A DNA stretch of 64,000 nucleotides from Diadophis punctatus similis (GCA_023053685.1 JALIGW010000004.1:82715297-82779296), one strand, 5' to 3'. Shown: positions 1-10,357, counted from the stretch's first letter. Notes: generated by a model from the sequence alone, not told the origin. Numbers and translations: made by a program.

Positions 1-37
1 AAAGCACTGTAAAGCGGTATATAAGTCTAAGTGCTAT
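1..37 (+). mobile_element. SINE-M 3' end, cut by the window edge
   Basis: The first bases match the 3' end of the MIR/CORE-like SINE seen complete near 46.7 kb (the AAGCGGTATATAAGTCTAAG block). The body lies outside the window. Confidence 0.75.
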
Positions 38-92
38 TCCTTCCTTCCCCTTCCCTCCCCTCCCCTCCCCTCCCCTTCCCTTCCTCTCTTAT
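38..92 (+). repeat. C/T-rich (CCTTCC/CCCCT) low-complexity tail
   Basis: A pyrimidine-only stretch of TTCC and CCCCT units directly follows the SINE-M end. It looks like an expanded SINE tail. Confidence 0.8.
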
Positions 93-111
93 TTCCTTTC
101 TCATTCTCCTT

Positions 112-456
112 CCTGGTGGAACAGTGGTTAGAATGCAGTACTGCAAGCTAATTCTGCCAATTGCCACGAGTTCGATTCTGACCGGCTCACGGTTGACTCG
201 TCCTTCCATCCTTCCGAGGTCAGTAAAATGAGGACCCAGATTGTTGGGGGCAAGATGCTGACTCTGTAAACTGCTTAGAGAAGGCTGTAACAGGAGTTTG
301 ATCCTGACCGGCTCAAGGTTGACTCAGCCTTCCATCCTTCTGAGGTGGGCAAAATGAGGACCCAGATTGTTGGGGGCAAGAGGCTGGCTCTGTAAACCGC
401 TTAGAGAGGGCTGTAAAGCACTGCGAAGCGGTATATAAGTCTAAGGGCTATTGCTA
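112..456 (+). mobile_element. Two SINE-M copies in direct tandem
   Basis: Unit one (112-290) starts at the GTGGTTAGAATGCAGTACTGC head and breaks off in GAAGGCTGTAA. Unit two (291-456) restarts mid-body at GAGTTTGATCCTGACCGGC and runs to the normal GCTATTGCTAT end. Both carry the internal AAAATGAGGACCCAGATTG block that resembles the MIR/CORE middle. The re-entry inside the body suggests unequal recombination or a second 5'-truncated insertion rather than two full insertions. SINEs of this type are short, noncoding and depend on LINE enzymes to move. Confidence 0.8.
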
Positions 457-904
457 TACATCTCACGCATGAATGTATACTTTCCTATTGTGCATGGATT
501 TCTCTTGCATTAAGTTCTTTGATCCTGATGGGAGCTTTCACCAATGCCTCCTCCATTGCATGCTCATCGAGTTCACAATTCACATGAGTTCCTCAGAGAA
601 AGAAAACGTGAACCTGACAACCTACCTCCCCGTTGTGAGTGAGCCGTGTGGCTCTCAGCCAACAGAACCAGATATTTTTGTTAATGGGCAGAACCCTCCC
701 CAACTACTAAATCATTTTGACAGTGCCAAGTCAGCAGATCTTGGCTGAGGGCTAAGTTCTAACGCTTGGAAGAGGCTGAGAAGAACGAAACAAAGATCAT
801 ATTCACACGCTTTTAGAAAAGAAGAGATGTTGCCTAGAAGAAGAGTAGACAATTTAATATCGCACAAAGTGAAGCTAACTGCTTTGTGAGCAATTGGGTT
901 CTCT
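457..904. other. Unassigned sequence
   Basis: There is a 91-codon open frame at 473-748 (+), but it has no motif I recognise and no splice or promoter context. No repeat family is recognised here. Confidence 0.4.
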
Positions 905-912
905 CTTTACTG

Positions 913-1035
913 CAGAGGTGTAATCTTGGCGACTTTAAGACTTGTGGACTTCAACTCCCAGAATTCTCCAGCCAGCTATGAATTCTGGGAGTTGAAGTCC
1001 ACAAGACTTAAAGTTGCCAAGTTTGGGGACCCCTG
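913..1035. mobile_element. hAT-P palindromic MITE
   Basis: The element is almost entirely two inverted arms. The left arm reads CTTTAAGACTTGTGGACTTC and the right arm is its complement. It is flanked by a perfect 8-bp duplication, CTTTACTG, at 905-912 and 1036-1043, and the termini are CAG...CTG. An 8-bp target duplication with CAG/CTG ends is the hAT signature. There is no coding capacity, so it would have needed a transposase supplied elsewhere. Confidence 0.92.
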
Positions 1036-1293
1036 CTTTACTGGCACCTCAATCCTTGTGAATTGGTGCACCACACATTTTATTTCAGTCATAATTTCAG
1101 ACAAGCTTATTTGATAATTGGCCCAGTCTTCTCACTTCTATGACCTGACCTCTGTGATTCACCATGGTTTTGACCTCAGAACAGCTTCCTCTGTACTTAC
1201 ATGGTTAACTCCCTGGTTTATGTATTCAGGAAAACTCCTCTCTTTTTCAATAAATTGCCTGAAATATCATAGCCTTGATTGTATGCTAGGTCA

Positions 1294-1351
1294 TTCTCTC
1301 CCTCTCTCTTTCTCCCTCTCTCTCTTTCTTTCTCTCTCTCTTTCTCTCTCC

Positions 1352-1386
<35 letters not shown>

Positions 1387-1548
1387 CCTTTCTCTCTCCC
1401 TCTCTCTCTCCCTCCCTCTTTCTTCTTTCTCTCCCTCTCTTTCTCTTTCTCTCTCCCTCCCTCCTTTTCTCTCTCCTTTTCTCTCTCCCTTTCTCTCTCT
1501 TTCTCTCTCTTTTTCTTTCTCTCTCCCCTTTTCTCTCTCCCTCCCTTT
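1294..1548 (+). repeat. (CT)n/(CCCTCTT)n polypyrimidine tract
   Basis: About 255 bp are made of C and T only, mixing CTCTCT, CTTT and CCCT units. The Ser/Leu/Phe-rich open frames here are read-through of the tract. Confidence 0.95.
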
Positions 1549-1907
1549 TGCTCAGGTGATTCTATTTCCTCACAATTCTCCTGCCGATAAACTCAGATGG
1601 TACAGTACATAAAAGCAATGGGGAAACCAAATGCAGGCTTTCAAAAGCGATGCTTTTAAAAATGTTCCACAATGGTCTTTCTCTTCTTATGAACGTGAAC
1701 TGAAGCCTTACACTGTCACACTGTTGAGCAAGAAAAACACTCCCAGAGTTTGCACTGCTCTTTCATTCAACCAACCGCCACAAATGAAACAAGCTGTGAA
1801 AAATCTTTCATATGGATGCTTACTTTTTTTAATAAAAAAGGTTTCTGCCGACCATCTTTTCCCAAATACAAGCATCAGCTGTAGACGTTCTGCTTATAGA
1901 ACCCATA
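1549..1907. other. Unassigned sequence
   Basis: This is ordinary mixed sequence between the CT tract and the duplication that flanks the next SINE. The open frame running from 1631 into the SINE is not a supported gene. Confidence 0.4.
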
Positions 1908-1919
1908 TATCTCAACTTA

Positions 1920-2726
1920 AGAAAGGGCGCGGTGGCTCAGCGGCTAAGCCGCTGAGCTTGTCGATCAGAAAGGTTGGCAGTTCGGCAGTTCGAATCCCTA
2001 GCGCCGCGTTTAACGGAGTGAGCTCCCGTTACTTGTCCCAGCTTCTGCCAACCTAGCAGTTCGAAAGCACGTAAAAAATGCAAGTAGAACATTTTCTTAA
2101 TCACGCATTTCTCCGACAGTATATTGATTTTAGAGTGCGCAGAAATTAACAGGCCCATAAAAGAAATAAATGATAAAGAAGAATCAGTATATTATAAGAT
2201 ATGGAATGAGTGGTATAAATGGCTAGATGACAGGTGTAAAGGTTAAGAAAGATTAATCTCGAAGAAGGTATAGAAGTAAGAAAGGAGCAATGGAATTGGA
2301 GAAATGGAATCGACATATAAGAAATTTCTGTAATATTGTGTAGTATAATAGAAATATATATATATATATAATGATGGAAATATATGTATAATTAATTGTC
2401 AATTGAAAAAGAGGGACAAATGGATGTAAAATTGATGCAAATCGATATGGAAAGATTGTCAAAAAGTAGATTGTAAAAAATCTTTTTTAGAAAATGTTCA
2501 ATAAATTTTATTTTTAAAAAATGCAATTAGAAAAATAGGGAACACCTTTGGTGGGAAGGTCACAGCGTTCCGTGCGCCTTCGGCGTTTAGTCATGCCGGC
2601 TACACATGACCACGGAGACGTCTTCGGACAGCGCTGGCTCTTCGGCTTTGAAACGGAGATGAGCACTGCCCCCTAGAGTCGGGAACGACTAGCACTTATG
2701 TGTGAGGGGAAACTTTACCTTTACCT
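1920..2726 (+). mobile_element. Sauria-type tRNA SINE, split by an L1 insertion
   Basis: The tRNA-like head (GGCGCGGTGGCTCAGCGGCT, with a B-box-like GTTCGAATCCC) lies at 1923-2089. The rest (TAGGGAACACC to the ACCTTTACCTT tail) lies at 2533-2726. Perfect 12-bp duplications, TATCTCAACTTA, flank the whole element at 1908-1919 and 2727-2738. The (CCTTTA)-type tail and the GACTCTAGGGGGC block are those of squamate Sauria SINEs, which share a 3' end with Bov-B LINEs. It is not a functional tRNA gene. Confidence 0.9.
2090..2515 (+). mobile_element. 5'-truncated L1 LINE 3' end inside the Sauria SINE
   Basis: A short frame reads DKEESVYYKIWNEWYKWLDD and then stops at about 2245. This resembles the extreme C-terminus of squamate L1 ORF2, and the L1 remnant at 62738 has the similar EYYKTWTRWYNW. 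An AT-rich 3' UTR ends in AATAAATTTTATTTTT. The insert is flanked by a 17-bp duplication with one mismatch (2073-2089 and 2516-2532), as expected for target-primed reverse transcription. Removing it restores the SINE. Confidence 0.85.
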
Positions 2727-2844
2727 TATCTCAACTTAGCGGTCCCTATAGTGCTGAACTGAATATTCCAATCTCCCATATTTGAAATTCTCAGAGTCCT
2801 GAGCAGAGAGAAGAGAGTGTTTAACATTTCTGTCCATTCTTTCA

Positions 2845-2850
2845 TTATAT

Positions 2851-2937
<87 letters not shown>

Positions 2938-2940
2938 TTT
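2845..2940 (+). repeat. (TTTA)n microsatellite
   Basis: Some 24 near-perfect ATTT units adjoin the 3' end of the minus-strand SINE-M that follows, so it probably grew from that SINE's A-rich tail. Confidence 0.97.
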
Positions 2941-3175
2941 TGTGAGATTTATAAACCGCCTCACAGTGCAAGCACTCTCTAAGCGGTTTACACCATTAAG
3001 CAATGTACATATTTACATTGCCCCCAACAATCTGGGTCCTCATTTTACCTACCTCGGAAGGATGGAAGGCTGAGTCAACCTTGAGCCGGTGAGATTTGAA
3101 CCGCTGACCTGCGGATCAGTGTCAGCTAATGTGGCCTGCAGTACTGCCTCTAACCGCTGCACCACCTTGGCTCGT
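2941..3175 (-). mobile_element. SINE-M, minus strand
   Basis: Read on the minus strand, the order is head, AAAATGAGGACCCAGATTG, CGCTTAGAGAGTGCTTGC, tail. It is near full length and its tail faces the (TTTA)n array. Confidence 0.85.
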
Positions 3176-3219
3176 ATTATTGTGCACAATTCAGGCTACT
3201 TTTTTTTGTCTGTTAGAAG

Positions 3220-3405
3220 CAGTGGTGGGTTCTGGTTTTCTTCACTGCCGGTTTGCTCCTTGATGCGCCACGCAGGCGCGGGCACGGGTGCGCGCATGCA
3301 CAGTGCTAAAAAACAACTTCTGCGCAGAAGCAAAAAAAAGATGGTGGTGCCTATGGCGCCACCGAGAGAGCCGGTTCAGAGGCGTGGCAGGCCTGGGTCC
3401 GTGGA
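3220..3405 (+). mobile_element. hAT-A MITE, 3' end missing
   Basis: It starts at CAGTGGTGGGTTCTGG and carries the CATGCACAGTGCTAAAAAA and CGCAGAAGCAAAAAA interior shared with the complete copy at 12568-12830. The CCACCTCTG terminus is absent, so no target duplication can be read. Confidence 0.8.
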
Positions 3406-3469
3406 ATTCATTATAATCTAAGGTACCAGGCTAAGAAAACTATTTTTTTTAAATGCATATTTTTAAAAA

Positions 3470-3728
3470 GTCAAGCTAGTCTTCAAAGCAGCTAAAGGCA
3501 GGACAAGAAACAATGGGTGGAAAGCAATCAAGGAGAGAAGCAACTTAGGAGAAATTTCCTGACAGTTAGAACAATTAATCAGTGGAACAGCTTGCCTCCA
3601 GAAGTTGTGAATGTTCCAATACTGGAAGTTTTTAAGAAGATGTTGGATAACCATTTGTTTGAAGTGGTGCAGGGTTTCCTGCCTAAGCAGGGGGTTGGAC
3701 TAGAAGACCTCCAAGTTCCCTTCCAACT
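3470..3728 (+). mobile_element. CR1 LINE 3' end with remnant ORF2 C-terminus
   Basis: An interrupted frame encodes the end of CR1 ORF2, including RRNFLTVRTINQWNSLPPE and LEVFKKMLDNH. Next comes the CR1 3' UTR block GGGGGTTGGACTAGAAGACC, which runs straight into the pentamer array. Nearly all CR1 copies in amniotes are 5'-truncated like this one. Confidence 0.93.
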
Positions 3729-3805
3729 CTATTCTATTCTATTCTATTCTATTCTATTCTATTCTATTCTATTCTATTCTATTCTATTCTATTCTATTCT
3801 ATTCT
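3729..3805 (+). repeat. (ATTCT)n array grown from a CR1 tail
   Basis: Fifteen or so perfect ATTCT units follow CCCTTCCAACTCT, the CR1 terminus. In snakes CR1 tails are known to seed this microsatellite. Confidence 0.97.
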
Positions 3806-4449
3806 GTAGATTGTAATATTCAGAGATAAAAGATTAGATTTGATATGGGTTCTGGCTGAAGGAACAGCAGGAAACCAGCCTACCATACTATTATCCAGGA
3901 AATTAAATTGGTTTTTTCCCCCCTGGAAGGAAAGACACAACTCTTGTTAAACAATTTGCAAGATCTTTGCAAAAGATCCTACTGTATTTGCTTAGACAGC
4001 TGAATCTTCCCTGGGCTTGTTTATATCTCTTCAGCCAGTCAGCACTAGAGTGTGATAAAATATTCAACACTTCCCCCCCCCCCACACACACAATTAGCCA
4101 TGGGTAACCTTCCTTCAGTTTCCAGCTATTGTATGACAAAGCTACAATAAAATTGCTTTCCCTACATTTGTGTGTAAATATTTACTGGTTGCAAAAAGAA
4201 AAAAGAACCCACCACATCTACAACCTAACTGTGGAAATATATTTGTAGCATTCAACCTCCAGGAAATTTACAATAGAGGCTAAAAGCAGATAGACGAGTA
4301 CAGTTGGGCATTAATATCTCAATGATTAAAATATCAATATTTCTTAATGTTCATGATTAATTTTCCTTAGGTTTTATTTCCTGGTCCTGATTACCTTAAG
4401 GAACCCCCAAGAAAAATGTTGAGACGCTGACAGTAAATGTTAACTATAA
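3806..4449. other. Unassigned sequence
   Basis: This holds a C run followed by CACACA near 4073-4090 and an otherwise AT-rich sequence. I see no gene or recognisable repeat. Confidence 0.4.
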
Positions 4450-4527
4450 AGAATAGAATAGAATAGAATAGAATAGAATAGAATAGAATAGAATAGAATA
4501 GAATAGAATAGAATAGAATAGAATAGA
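4450..4527 (-). repeat. (AATAG)n array without an attached LINE body
   Basis: Perfect AGAAT units run to a GGAGAA transition. No CR1 or other LINE sequence adjoins either end, so this array is an orphan or its seed has decayed. Confidence 0.95.
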
Positions 4528-4630
4528 AGGAGAAGGAGAAGGAGAGGAGGAAAGGAGAAAGTGGAAAAGGAGAGAAGAAGGGAGGAAAGGGGAAAGAGGG
4601 GAGAGAAAGAGGGGAAGGGTTGTTGTGGAA
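4528..4630 (+). repeat. Purine-rich (GGA/GAAA) stretch
   Basis: An irregular all-purine run (GGAGAA, GAGGAAAGG) continues the pentamer array. Confidence 0.85.
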
Positions 4631-4779
4631 TAAAGAGAGGATATGGAATGGTAAAAGAGCAACGCCGATCATATGTTTACATTTAGGAAAGATAAGGTAA
4701 ATGATTATTAATGGTTAAGAGATTGTATATTTGTGTGCTTGTATGAGAAATGAAAAATAAAAACAATTTGCAAAAAAAA

Positions 4780-5135
4780 AAGGAAATTTCTCCTTACTTC
4801 TAGGTTGCTTCTCTCCTTGATTGGTTTCCAACCATTGCTTCTTGTCCTGCCTTCAGGTGCTTTGGAGAATAGCTTGACTCCCTCTTCTTTGTGGCAGCCC
4901 CTGAGATATTGGAAGACTGCTATCATGTCTCCCCTGGTCCTTCTGTTCATCAAACTAGACATACCCAGTTCCTGCAACCGTTCTTCATATGTTTTAGCCT
5001 CCAGTCCCCTAATCATCTTTGTTGCTCTTCTCTGCACTCTTTCCAGAGTCTCAACATCCTTTTTGAATCGTGGCGGCCAAAACTGGATGCAGTATTCCAA
5101 GTGTGCCCTTACCAAGGCATTATACGTTGGTATAA
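4780..5135 (-). mobile_element. CR1 LINE ORF2 C-terminal remnant
   Basis: The minus strand encodes about 110 residues of the post-reverse-transcriptase region: VETLERVQRRATKMIRGLEA, then MIAVFQYLRGCHKEEGVKLF, then EVRRNFL. The 3' UTR after RRNFL is missing, so this piece is broken at both ends. Confidence 0.93.
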
Positions 5136-6160
5136 CCCTGACCTGCTGAGTTATAGGAACCCTGGTGAAGCATACTTGGTTTCTTTTTTATCATCTCCTG
5201 AAGCAGCAGATCGGGTAGTTTTACGAGATTTTTCAAAACCCAGGTCGGTACAATCCAAAGCTCCATGTTCTGAGCTTTTGAGAAATCGTACCGTAAAAGG
5301 AATGTAACAGAGAAACCTGAGAACACGCTCATGCAAGTCTTCTGGGAAACAAAGTAAGTGCAGCAAATATATTTCATTTATCTTAAAATCTGCTCCTAAA
5401 ACGAGAGAGAGAGCATAAACGTTTTGCAGAATACAATGGTGGGGAAGCCATTTTCACGTCCACAATCCTTAACCATTGTTTTAATATACAAAAGAGTCGT
5501 GTGTTGCTTGCAGTTCTGCTAATTCTGTCATTGTCTCAGACAACCAGCAAAGTGTTGCGTTGGGTGTGTGTGTGTGTGTGTGTGTTTGTTGACAGAGATG
5601 GTTAGGGAGGTGAAAAAGAAGGCTTTTGTGAGTCAACTGTACCATCCAAACACAGTAACTTTGCTTCACGGGGTCAATAGGAATCCAATTGTATGTCCAA
5701 AACGCAGCCTCGTACAATGGCACAATTGAATGTTCTTGAATGCTTCCTTGCTCGATTTGTTTCTCGGCTCTGAAAAATGAGAGGATCGCGTGGTTTCTAA
5801 GTCTGTGACTGCAAAATGACGCACTCCACAACCTGACACCAGGATAATTGGTACCCGTCATCTGAGTTCCCAAGAGCACAGGCAATGAGAAAGAACCCTT
5901 GGCCAACAGCTGCTAAAATCACCTTCGTTGCTGGAACACCAAAAGCCAGGACTTTAGAGGTTCCAAGGATACTTTTTTTTTTAGTTCACAACAAAACAGG
6001 TTAACTTGATGCCCTTGTCTCTCAAATGGAAGGGCGGGAAACACCCATACAGGGTGGGAGACTGAAAGAAACATTTGATCAGGCACAAAAGACCAGACCC
6101 ACATATGAAGGTCCGATTAAACTGATTTATTGCTAAAAGCCTACGCACAGGGATCTTCTG
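5136..6160. other. Unassigned sequence with a short (TG)n
   Basis: A (GT)n run lies at 5563-5585. A 141-codon minus-strand frame (5481-5906) crosses it and has no recognisable domain. A GGTCCGATTAAACTGA segment near 6110 recurs near 52630, so a minor dispersed repeat is likely. Confidence 0.4.
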
Positions 6161-7290
6161 AATGGAATGTAATGGAATAAAATGGAATGGAATAGAATAG
6201 AATAGAATAGAATAGAATAGAATAGAATAGAATAGAATAGAATAGAATAGAATAGAATAGAATAGAATAGAATAGAAAATATGGAATGGAATGGAATGGA
6301 ATAGAATAGAATAGAATAGAATAGAATAGAATAGAATAGAATAGAATAGAATAGAAAATATGGAATGGAATGGAATAGAATAGAATAGAATAGAATAGAA
6401 TAGAATAGAATAGAATAGAATAGAATAGAATAGAATAGAATAGAATAGAAAATATGGAATGGAATAGAATAGAATAGAATAGAATAGAATAGAATAGAAT
6501 AGAATAGAATAGAATAGAATAGAAAATATGGAATGGAATGGAATGGAATGGAATAGAATAGAATAGAATAGAATAGAATAGAATAGAATAGAATAGAATA
6601 GAATAGAATAGAATAGAATAGAAAATATGGAATGGAATGGAATGGAATGGAATAGAATAGAATAGAATAGAATAGAATAGAATAGAATAGAAAATATGGA
6701 ATGGAATGGAATAGAATAGAATAGAATGGAATGGAATAGAATAGAATAGAATAGAATAGAATAGAATAGAATAGAATAGAATAGAATAGAATAGAATAGA
6801 ATAGAATAGAAAATATGGAATGGAATGGAATGGAATGGAATAGAATAGAATAGAATAGAATAGAATAGAATAGAATAGAATAGAATAGAATAGAATAGAA
6901 TAGAATAGAAAATATGGAATGGAATGGAATGGAATGGAATGGAATGGAATAGAATAGAGTAGAATAGAATAGAGTAGAATAGAAAAGAATAGAATAGAAT
7001 AGAATAGAATAGAATAGAATAGAATAGAATAGAATAGAATAGAATAGAATAGAATAGAATAGAATAGAATAGAAAATATGGAATGGAATGGAATGGAATA
7101 TAATGGAATGCAATGGAAAGGAGTGGAGTAGAATGGAATGGAATAGATAAGAATAAGAATAAGAAGAATAAGAAGAATATAAGAATAAGAATAAGAACAG
7201 GGTAGAGTAGAGTAGAGTAGAGTAGAATAAGAGTAGAGTAGAGTAGCGTTGCGTAGAGTAGAATAAGAGTAGAGTAGAGTAGAATAGAAT
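6161..7290 (-). repeat. 1.1 kb (AATAG)n/(AATGG)n array with higher-order structure
   Basis: AGAAT units alternate with short GGAAT runs. The join GAAAATATGGAATGG recurs about nine times (near 6276, 6354, 6448, 6522, 6619, 6690, 6807, 6907 and 7072) at spacings of about 70-165 bp. The last 150 bp decay into AATAAG and AGAGT units. The array ends in a CR1 3' stub at 7291, so it is that element's expanded tail. The 326-codon minus frame here is repeat read-through (FYSIL repeats). Confidence 0.95.
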
Positions 7291-7372
7291 AGAAGCTGGA
7301 AGGGACCTTGGAGGTCTTCTAGTCCAGCCCCCTGCTCAAGCAGGAGAACCTATACCATTTCATGTTGTTGAA
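7291..7372 (-). mobile_element. CR1 LINE 3' stub
   Basis: Only the last 80 bp of CR1 (GGAAGGGACCTTGGAGGTC on the plus strand) remain, joined directly to the pentamer array. Confidence 0.9.
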
Positions 7373-8316
7373 GGAAGTTGTTTAAGAGAGAATTACATGA
7401 CCATACCTCTTTTTTAGAACAATCTGCTCATTTAGATCAGAGCCATCAAAAAGAACTTGTATACGTAAGCAAAATGCTAAAACTTTACGTGAGCTTTCTA
7501 CTTTCGGTAAGGATACATTTCTTGAAAAGGTGGTTTCCTCACTCTGGTAAAATTTAATACAAGTCTTCCTCATTTATATCCAAGTTGATGTATGAAATGA
7601 GCGACTACTCTCAGTGCAATCATTTCTATCAGTGCTTCAATCCTGATGATGACATTTCTTCGTACATTAGAATCGGAGAAGACGGATGGAGAACTTCAAG
7701 GCAAATTCCCAGATCTTCACCGTCCAAATGTGAAATTCTACCTCTGGTCAACCGAGAGAGAAATCCTTAGAAAGCCTTGAACTTCTGGAAAAAACCACTA
7801 GGCAGATGGCAAATGTATCCCTTTCTGGTGCTATGAGAAATATTGGAAGATAGAATGGATGTCAATCCTTCAAGGTAGGTCAGGTCAGGGAAAGGACACC
7901 ACGAGAATTACGGCAACTCTCTTGTTCTAAGGCATAATAATAGAATTTTGACCTGATTCAATCTCTTCCTTTTCATACGAAAGAGAATTGAGGCAGGAAG
8001 AGGTGAATTTTTGTCTACCTCTCTCTTTTTGTTCTGAGTTAAGCTGCTTAATATCTTCTTCAAGGCTACCTCCCTAGTCCTCATTATTGATTATCTGTTT
8101 GCTAAAACAGACTGTGGAAAAAGGTATTCTGAGCAGTTGTTCTTGGACTAAGGTACTGTGTGACACACCATCCATTCATATCCAGGGAACTTACTTCAAA
8201 TAGATAGGTTTAGGAACAAGGCATGGTTCTTTGTGCATTTCAGTCAGCTGATGAAATTAGCAAAATAGTAAGCTGAATATGTGACAGTCAGTTTTGTCAT
8301 ATCACCTTCAGTGTAA
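7373..8316. other. Unassigned sequence
   Basis: Mixed sequence with short open frames on both strands (7382-7573 minus, 7585-7770 plus), neither with a recognised motif. It is one of the longer repeat-free stretches of the left part. Confidence 0.4.
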
Positions 8317-8746
8317 TCTATATATATTTAAAAGCCAAATACCACTCACTCATCACAAAATCTCCAGAACTGTAAAGCCTATAAACTTGAAATTTGGCAC
8401 GTATGTTCCTCTTGGCTTCTAGGTGCTCACTAAGAAAGGATTTTTCAAAATGACCATCAGATCATTAGTATTTCTTATACAGTATTATATTAACATGCTC
8501 TGATGTGAAGGAGTGAGATGTTCTACTCCCCCTCCCCACCTGAAAAGAACTCTGTTCCAACTGCCAGTTGCCTTATATTAACACACTCTGATGCTAAGGA
8601 GTTAAACATTCTACATAAATTTTCAAGCTTTAACTGTCAATGTATCAAGCCCATGGTAACTACTAATTAATTTTCGAGCTTTAACTGTCAATTTATCAAG
8701 GCCGATCACATAGTTTCGTAGCGAAGCACGGGTATCCAGCTACTAG
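8317..8746 (+). mobile_element. Nonautonomous Helitron
   Basis: The 5' end is TCTATATATATTTAAAAG. The 3' end is GCGAAGCACGGGTATCCAGC followed by TACTAG. A short TTTCG/CGAA hairpin lies about 25 bp before the CTAG end, and the insert sits between A (8316) and T (8747). TC start, 3' hairpin, CTAG end and A/T target are the Helitron hallmarks. Inside, ATTTTC(A/G)AGCTTTAACTG occurs twice about 50 bp apart. There is no helicase gene, so it would depend on an autonomous relative. Confidence 0.78.
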
Positions 8747-8789
8747 TGCTTTATAATGGGATTAACAGAATAATAGTTAGAGTTCTTTG

Positions 8790-9118
8790 GAATAACAGAA
8801 CAGAATAACGGAACAACAGCGTTGGAAGGGACACTGAAGGTCTTCTAGTCCAACCCCTTTCTGAAGCTGGAGAGTCTACACCATTTAAGACTGAAGGCTG
8901 TCCAGATTCTTCTTGGAAACCTCCAGTGATGGAGCACCCACAACTTCTGAAGGCAAGTTGTCCCACTGATTAATTGTCCTCACTTTTTTTGGAAATTTCT
9001 CCTTAGTTGTAGGTTGCTTCTCTCCTTGGTTAGTTTCCATTCAATGTTTCTTGTCTTGACTTCTGGTGCTTTGGAAAATAAATTGACTCCCTCTTCTTTG
9101 TGCAATATCCTTGCTTTG
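8790..9118 (-). mobile_element. CR1 LINE 3' end
   Basis: From 3' to 5' on the plus strand: AGCGTTGGAAGGGACACTG, the body (AAGACTGAAGGCTGTCCAG, ACAACTTCTGAAGGCAAG) and the ORF2 C-terminus up to TCTTCTTTGTGC. It is more diverged than its neighbour. Confidence 0.9.
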
Positions 9119-9130
9119 GAACTAATGCAC

Positions 9131-9505
9131 TTAGAATACAATAGAGCTGAAAGAGACCTTGGAGGTCTTCTAGTCCAACCCCTTCTCAAGCAGGAGACCC
9201 TACACCACTTCAGACAAATGGTTGTCCAATCTCTTCTTAAAAACTTCCAGCGTTGGAGCATTCACAACTTCTGGTGGCAAGCTGTTCCACAGATTAATTG
9301 TTCTCACTGTCAGGAAATTTCTCCTTATTTCTAGGTTGCTTCTCTCCTTGATTAATTTCCATCCATTGCTTCTTATCTTGCCTTCTGGTGCTTTGGAAAA
9401 TAGGTTGAGCCCCTCCTCTTTGTGGCAGCTCCTCAAATACTGGAATGCTGCTATCTAGTCCTTCTTTTCTCTAGACTAGCCATAGCCAAATCCTGCACTT
9501 CCCTG
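9131..9505 (-). mobile_element. Second CR1 LINE 3' end in the same orientation
   Basis: It restarts at the CR1 tail (AATAGAGCTGAAAGAGACC) only 12 bp after the first copy. It encodes NFLTVRTINLWNSLPPEVVN on the minus strand. Two same-orientation CR1 ends side by side suggest one inserted at the other's 5' break. Confidence 0.9.
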
Positions 9506-10052
9506 AGTAACTATTTCACATCCAGGACACAAACAACTGGGACCTTTGCAAAATGAGATTTCTGCAGTGAATTTTGCTTACCTCTATAATTCATCCTCCG
9601 TCTTTTTGTCTCTTCCACTCCTAGAGTCACCCGGCAGAGGATTTTTCAAATTAAAAGTTGACAGCGCCCTGGCTTTTAGTATCTCTCCTGATTTATATAC
9701 CTGCCGAAACTCTGGATGTACCTAATTTTCCAAATTGGCTTGTACTCAAATCAGGACACCTGCTCGGTATCACTGCTGCAACACCGTCTCTGTGTTGTTA
9801 TGCTTCTGCCAGAGTGAAATTCCCCAGGAGGCTGTCCTGGAATGCGTGGACAACCTTGGGGGATGAGGGGAAGAGATGCGGCCTAGGAAACCGTCAGAGA
9901 AGAGAGGCAGAAGCCCCCAGAGGCTTAAGGGTCAGATAAAGAAACTTTGGAAGAATTGCCCTGATGGATCAAGCAGCTAAAACGATGGTGGGAAGTTTGT
10001 ACTTTGAGACTTGCAAGCTTCTGTTAATGTAGCCCTTCAATATCGTAAGGTA
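9506..10052. other. Unassigned sequence
   Basis: A 93-codon plus frame (9658-9939) has no recognisable features. I see no repeat homology within the window. Confidence 0.4.
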
Positions 10053-10357
10053 GTATTCCATTCCTATTCCTATTCCTATTCTATGGTATTCCCATCCCAT
10101 CCCATCCCATCCCATCCCATTCCATTCCATTATTCTGTTCTGTTCTCTTCCATTCCGTTACATTCCTCTATTCTATTCTATTCTATTCTATTCTATTCTA
10201 TTCTATTCTATTCTATTCTATTCTATTCTATTCTATTCCAATTTCTATTCTATTCTATTCTATTCTATTCTATTCTATTCTATTCTATTCTATTCTATTC
10301 TATTCTATTCCATTCCATTCCATTCCATTCCATTCCATTCCATTCCATTCCATTCCA
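10053..10357 (+). repeat. Compound pentamer array (ATTCC, ATCCC, ATTCT)
   Basis: The order is CTATTCC, then CATCC units, an irregular middle (TTCTGTTCTG), about 15 ATTCT units, one TTCCAATT break, more ATTCT and finally CATTC units. No LINE end is attached. Confidence 0.95.

Noticed and set aside
1920..2089. tRNA gene call from the tRNA-like SINE head
   Set aside because: The head continues into the SINE body and tail, is bounded by a 12-bp duplication, and shows no separate tRNA 3' end.
2845..2940. Scaffold/matrix attachment site from (TTTA)n
   Set aside because: AT-richness alone is not evidence, and the repeat is explained as SINE-M tail growth.
6133..7113. 326-codon minus frame
   Set aside because: Pure read-through of the AATAG array (FYSIL repeats); a 5-bp unit is open in a frame simply because it lacks stops.
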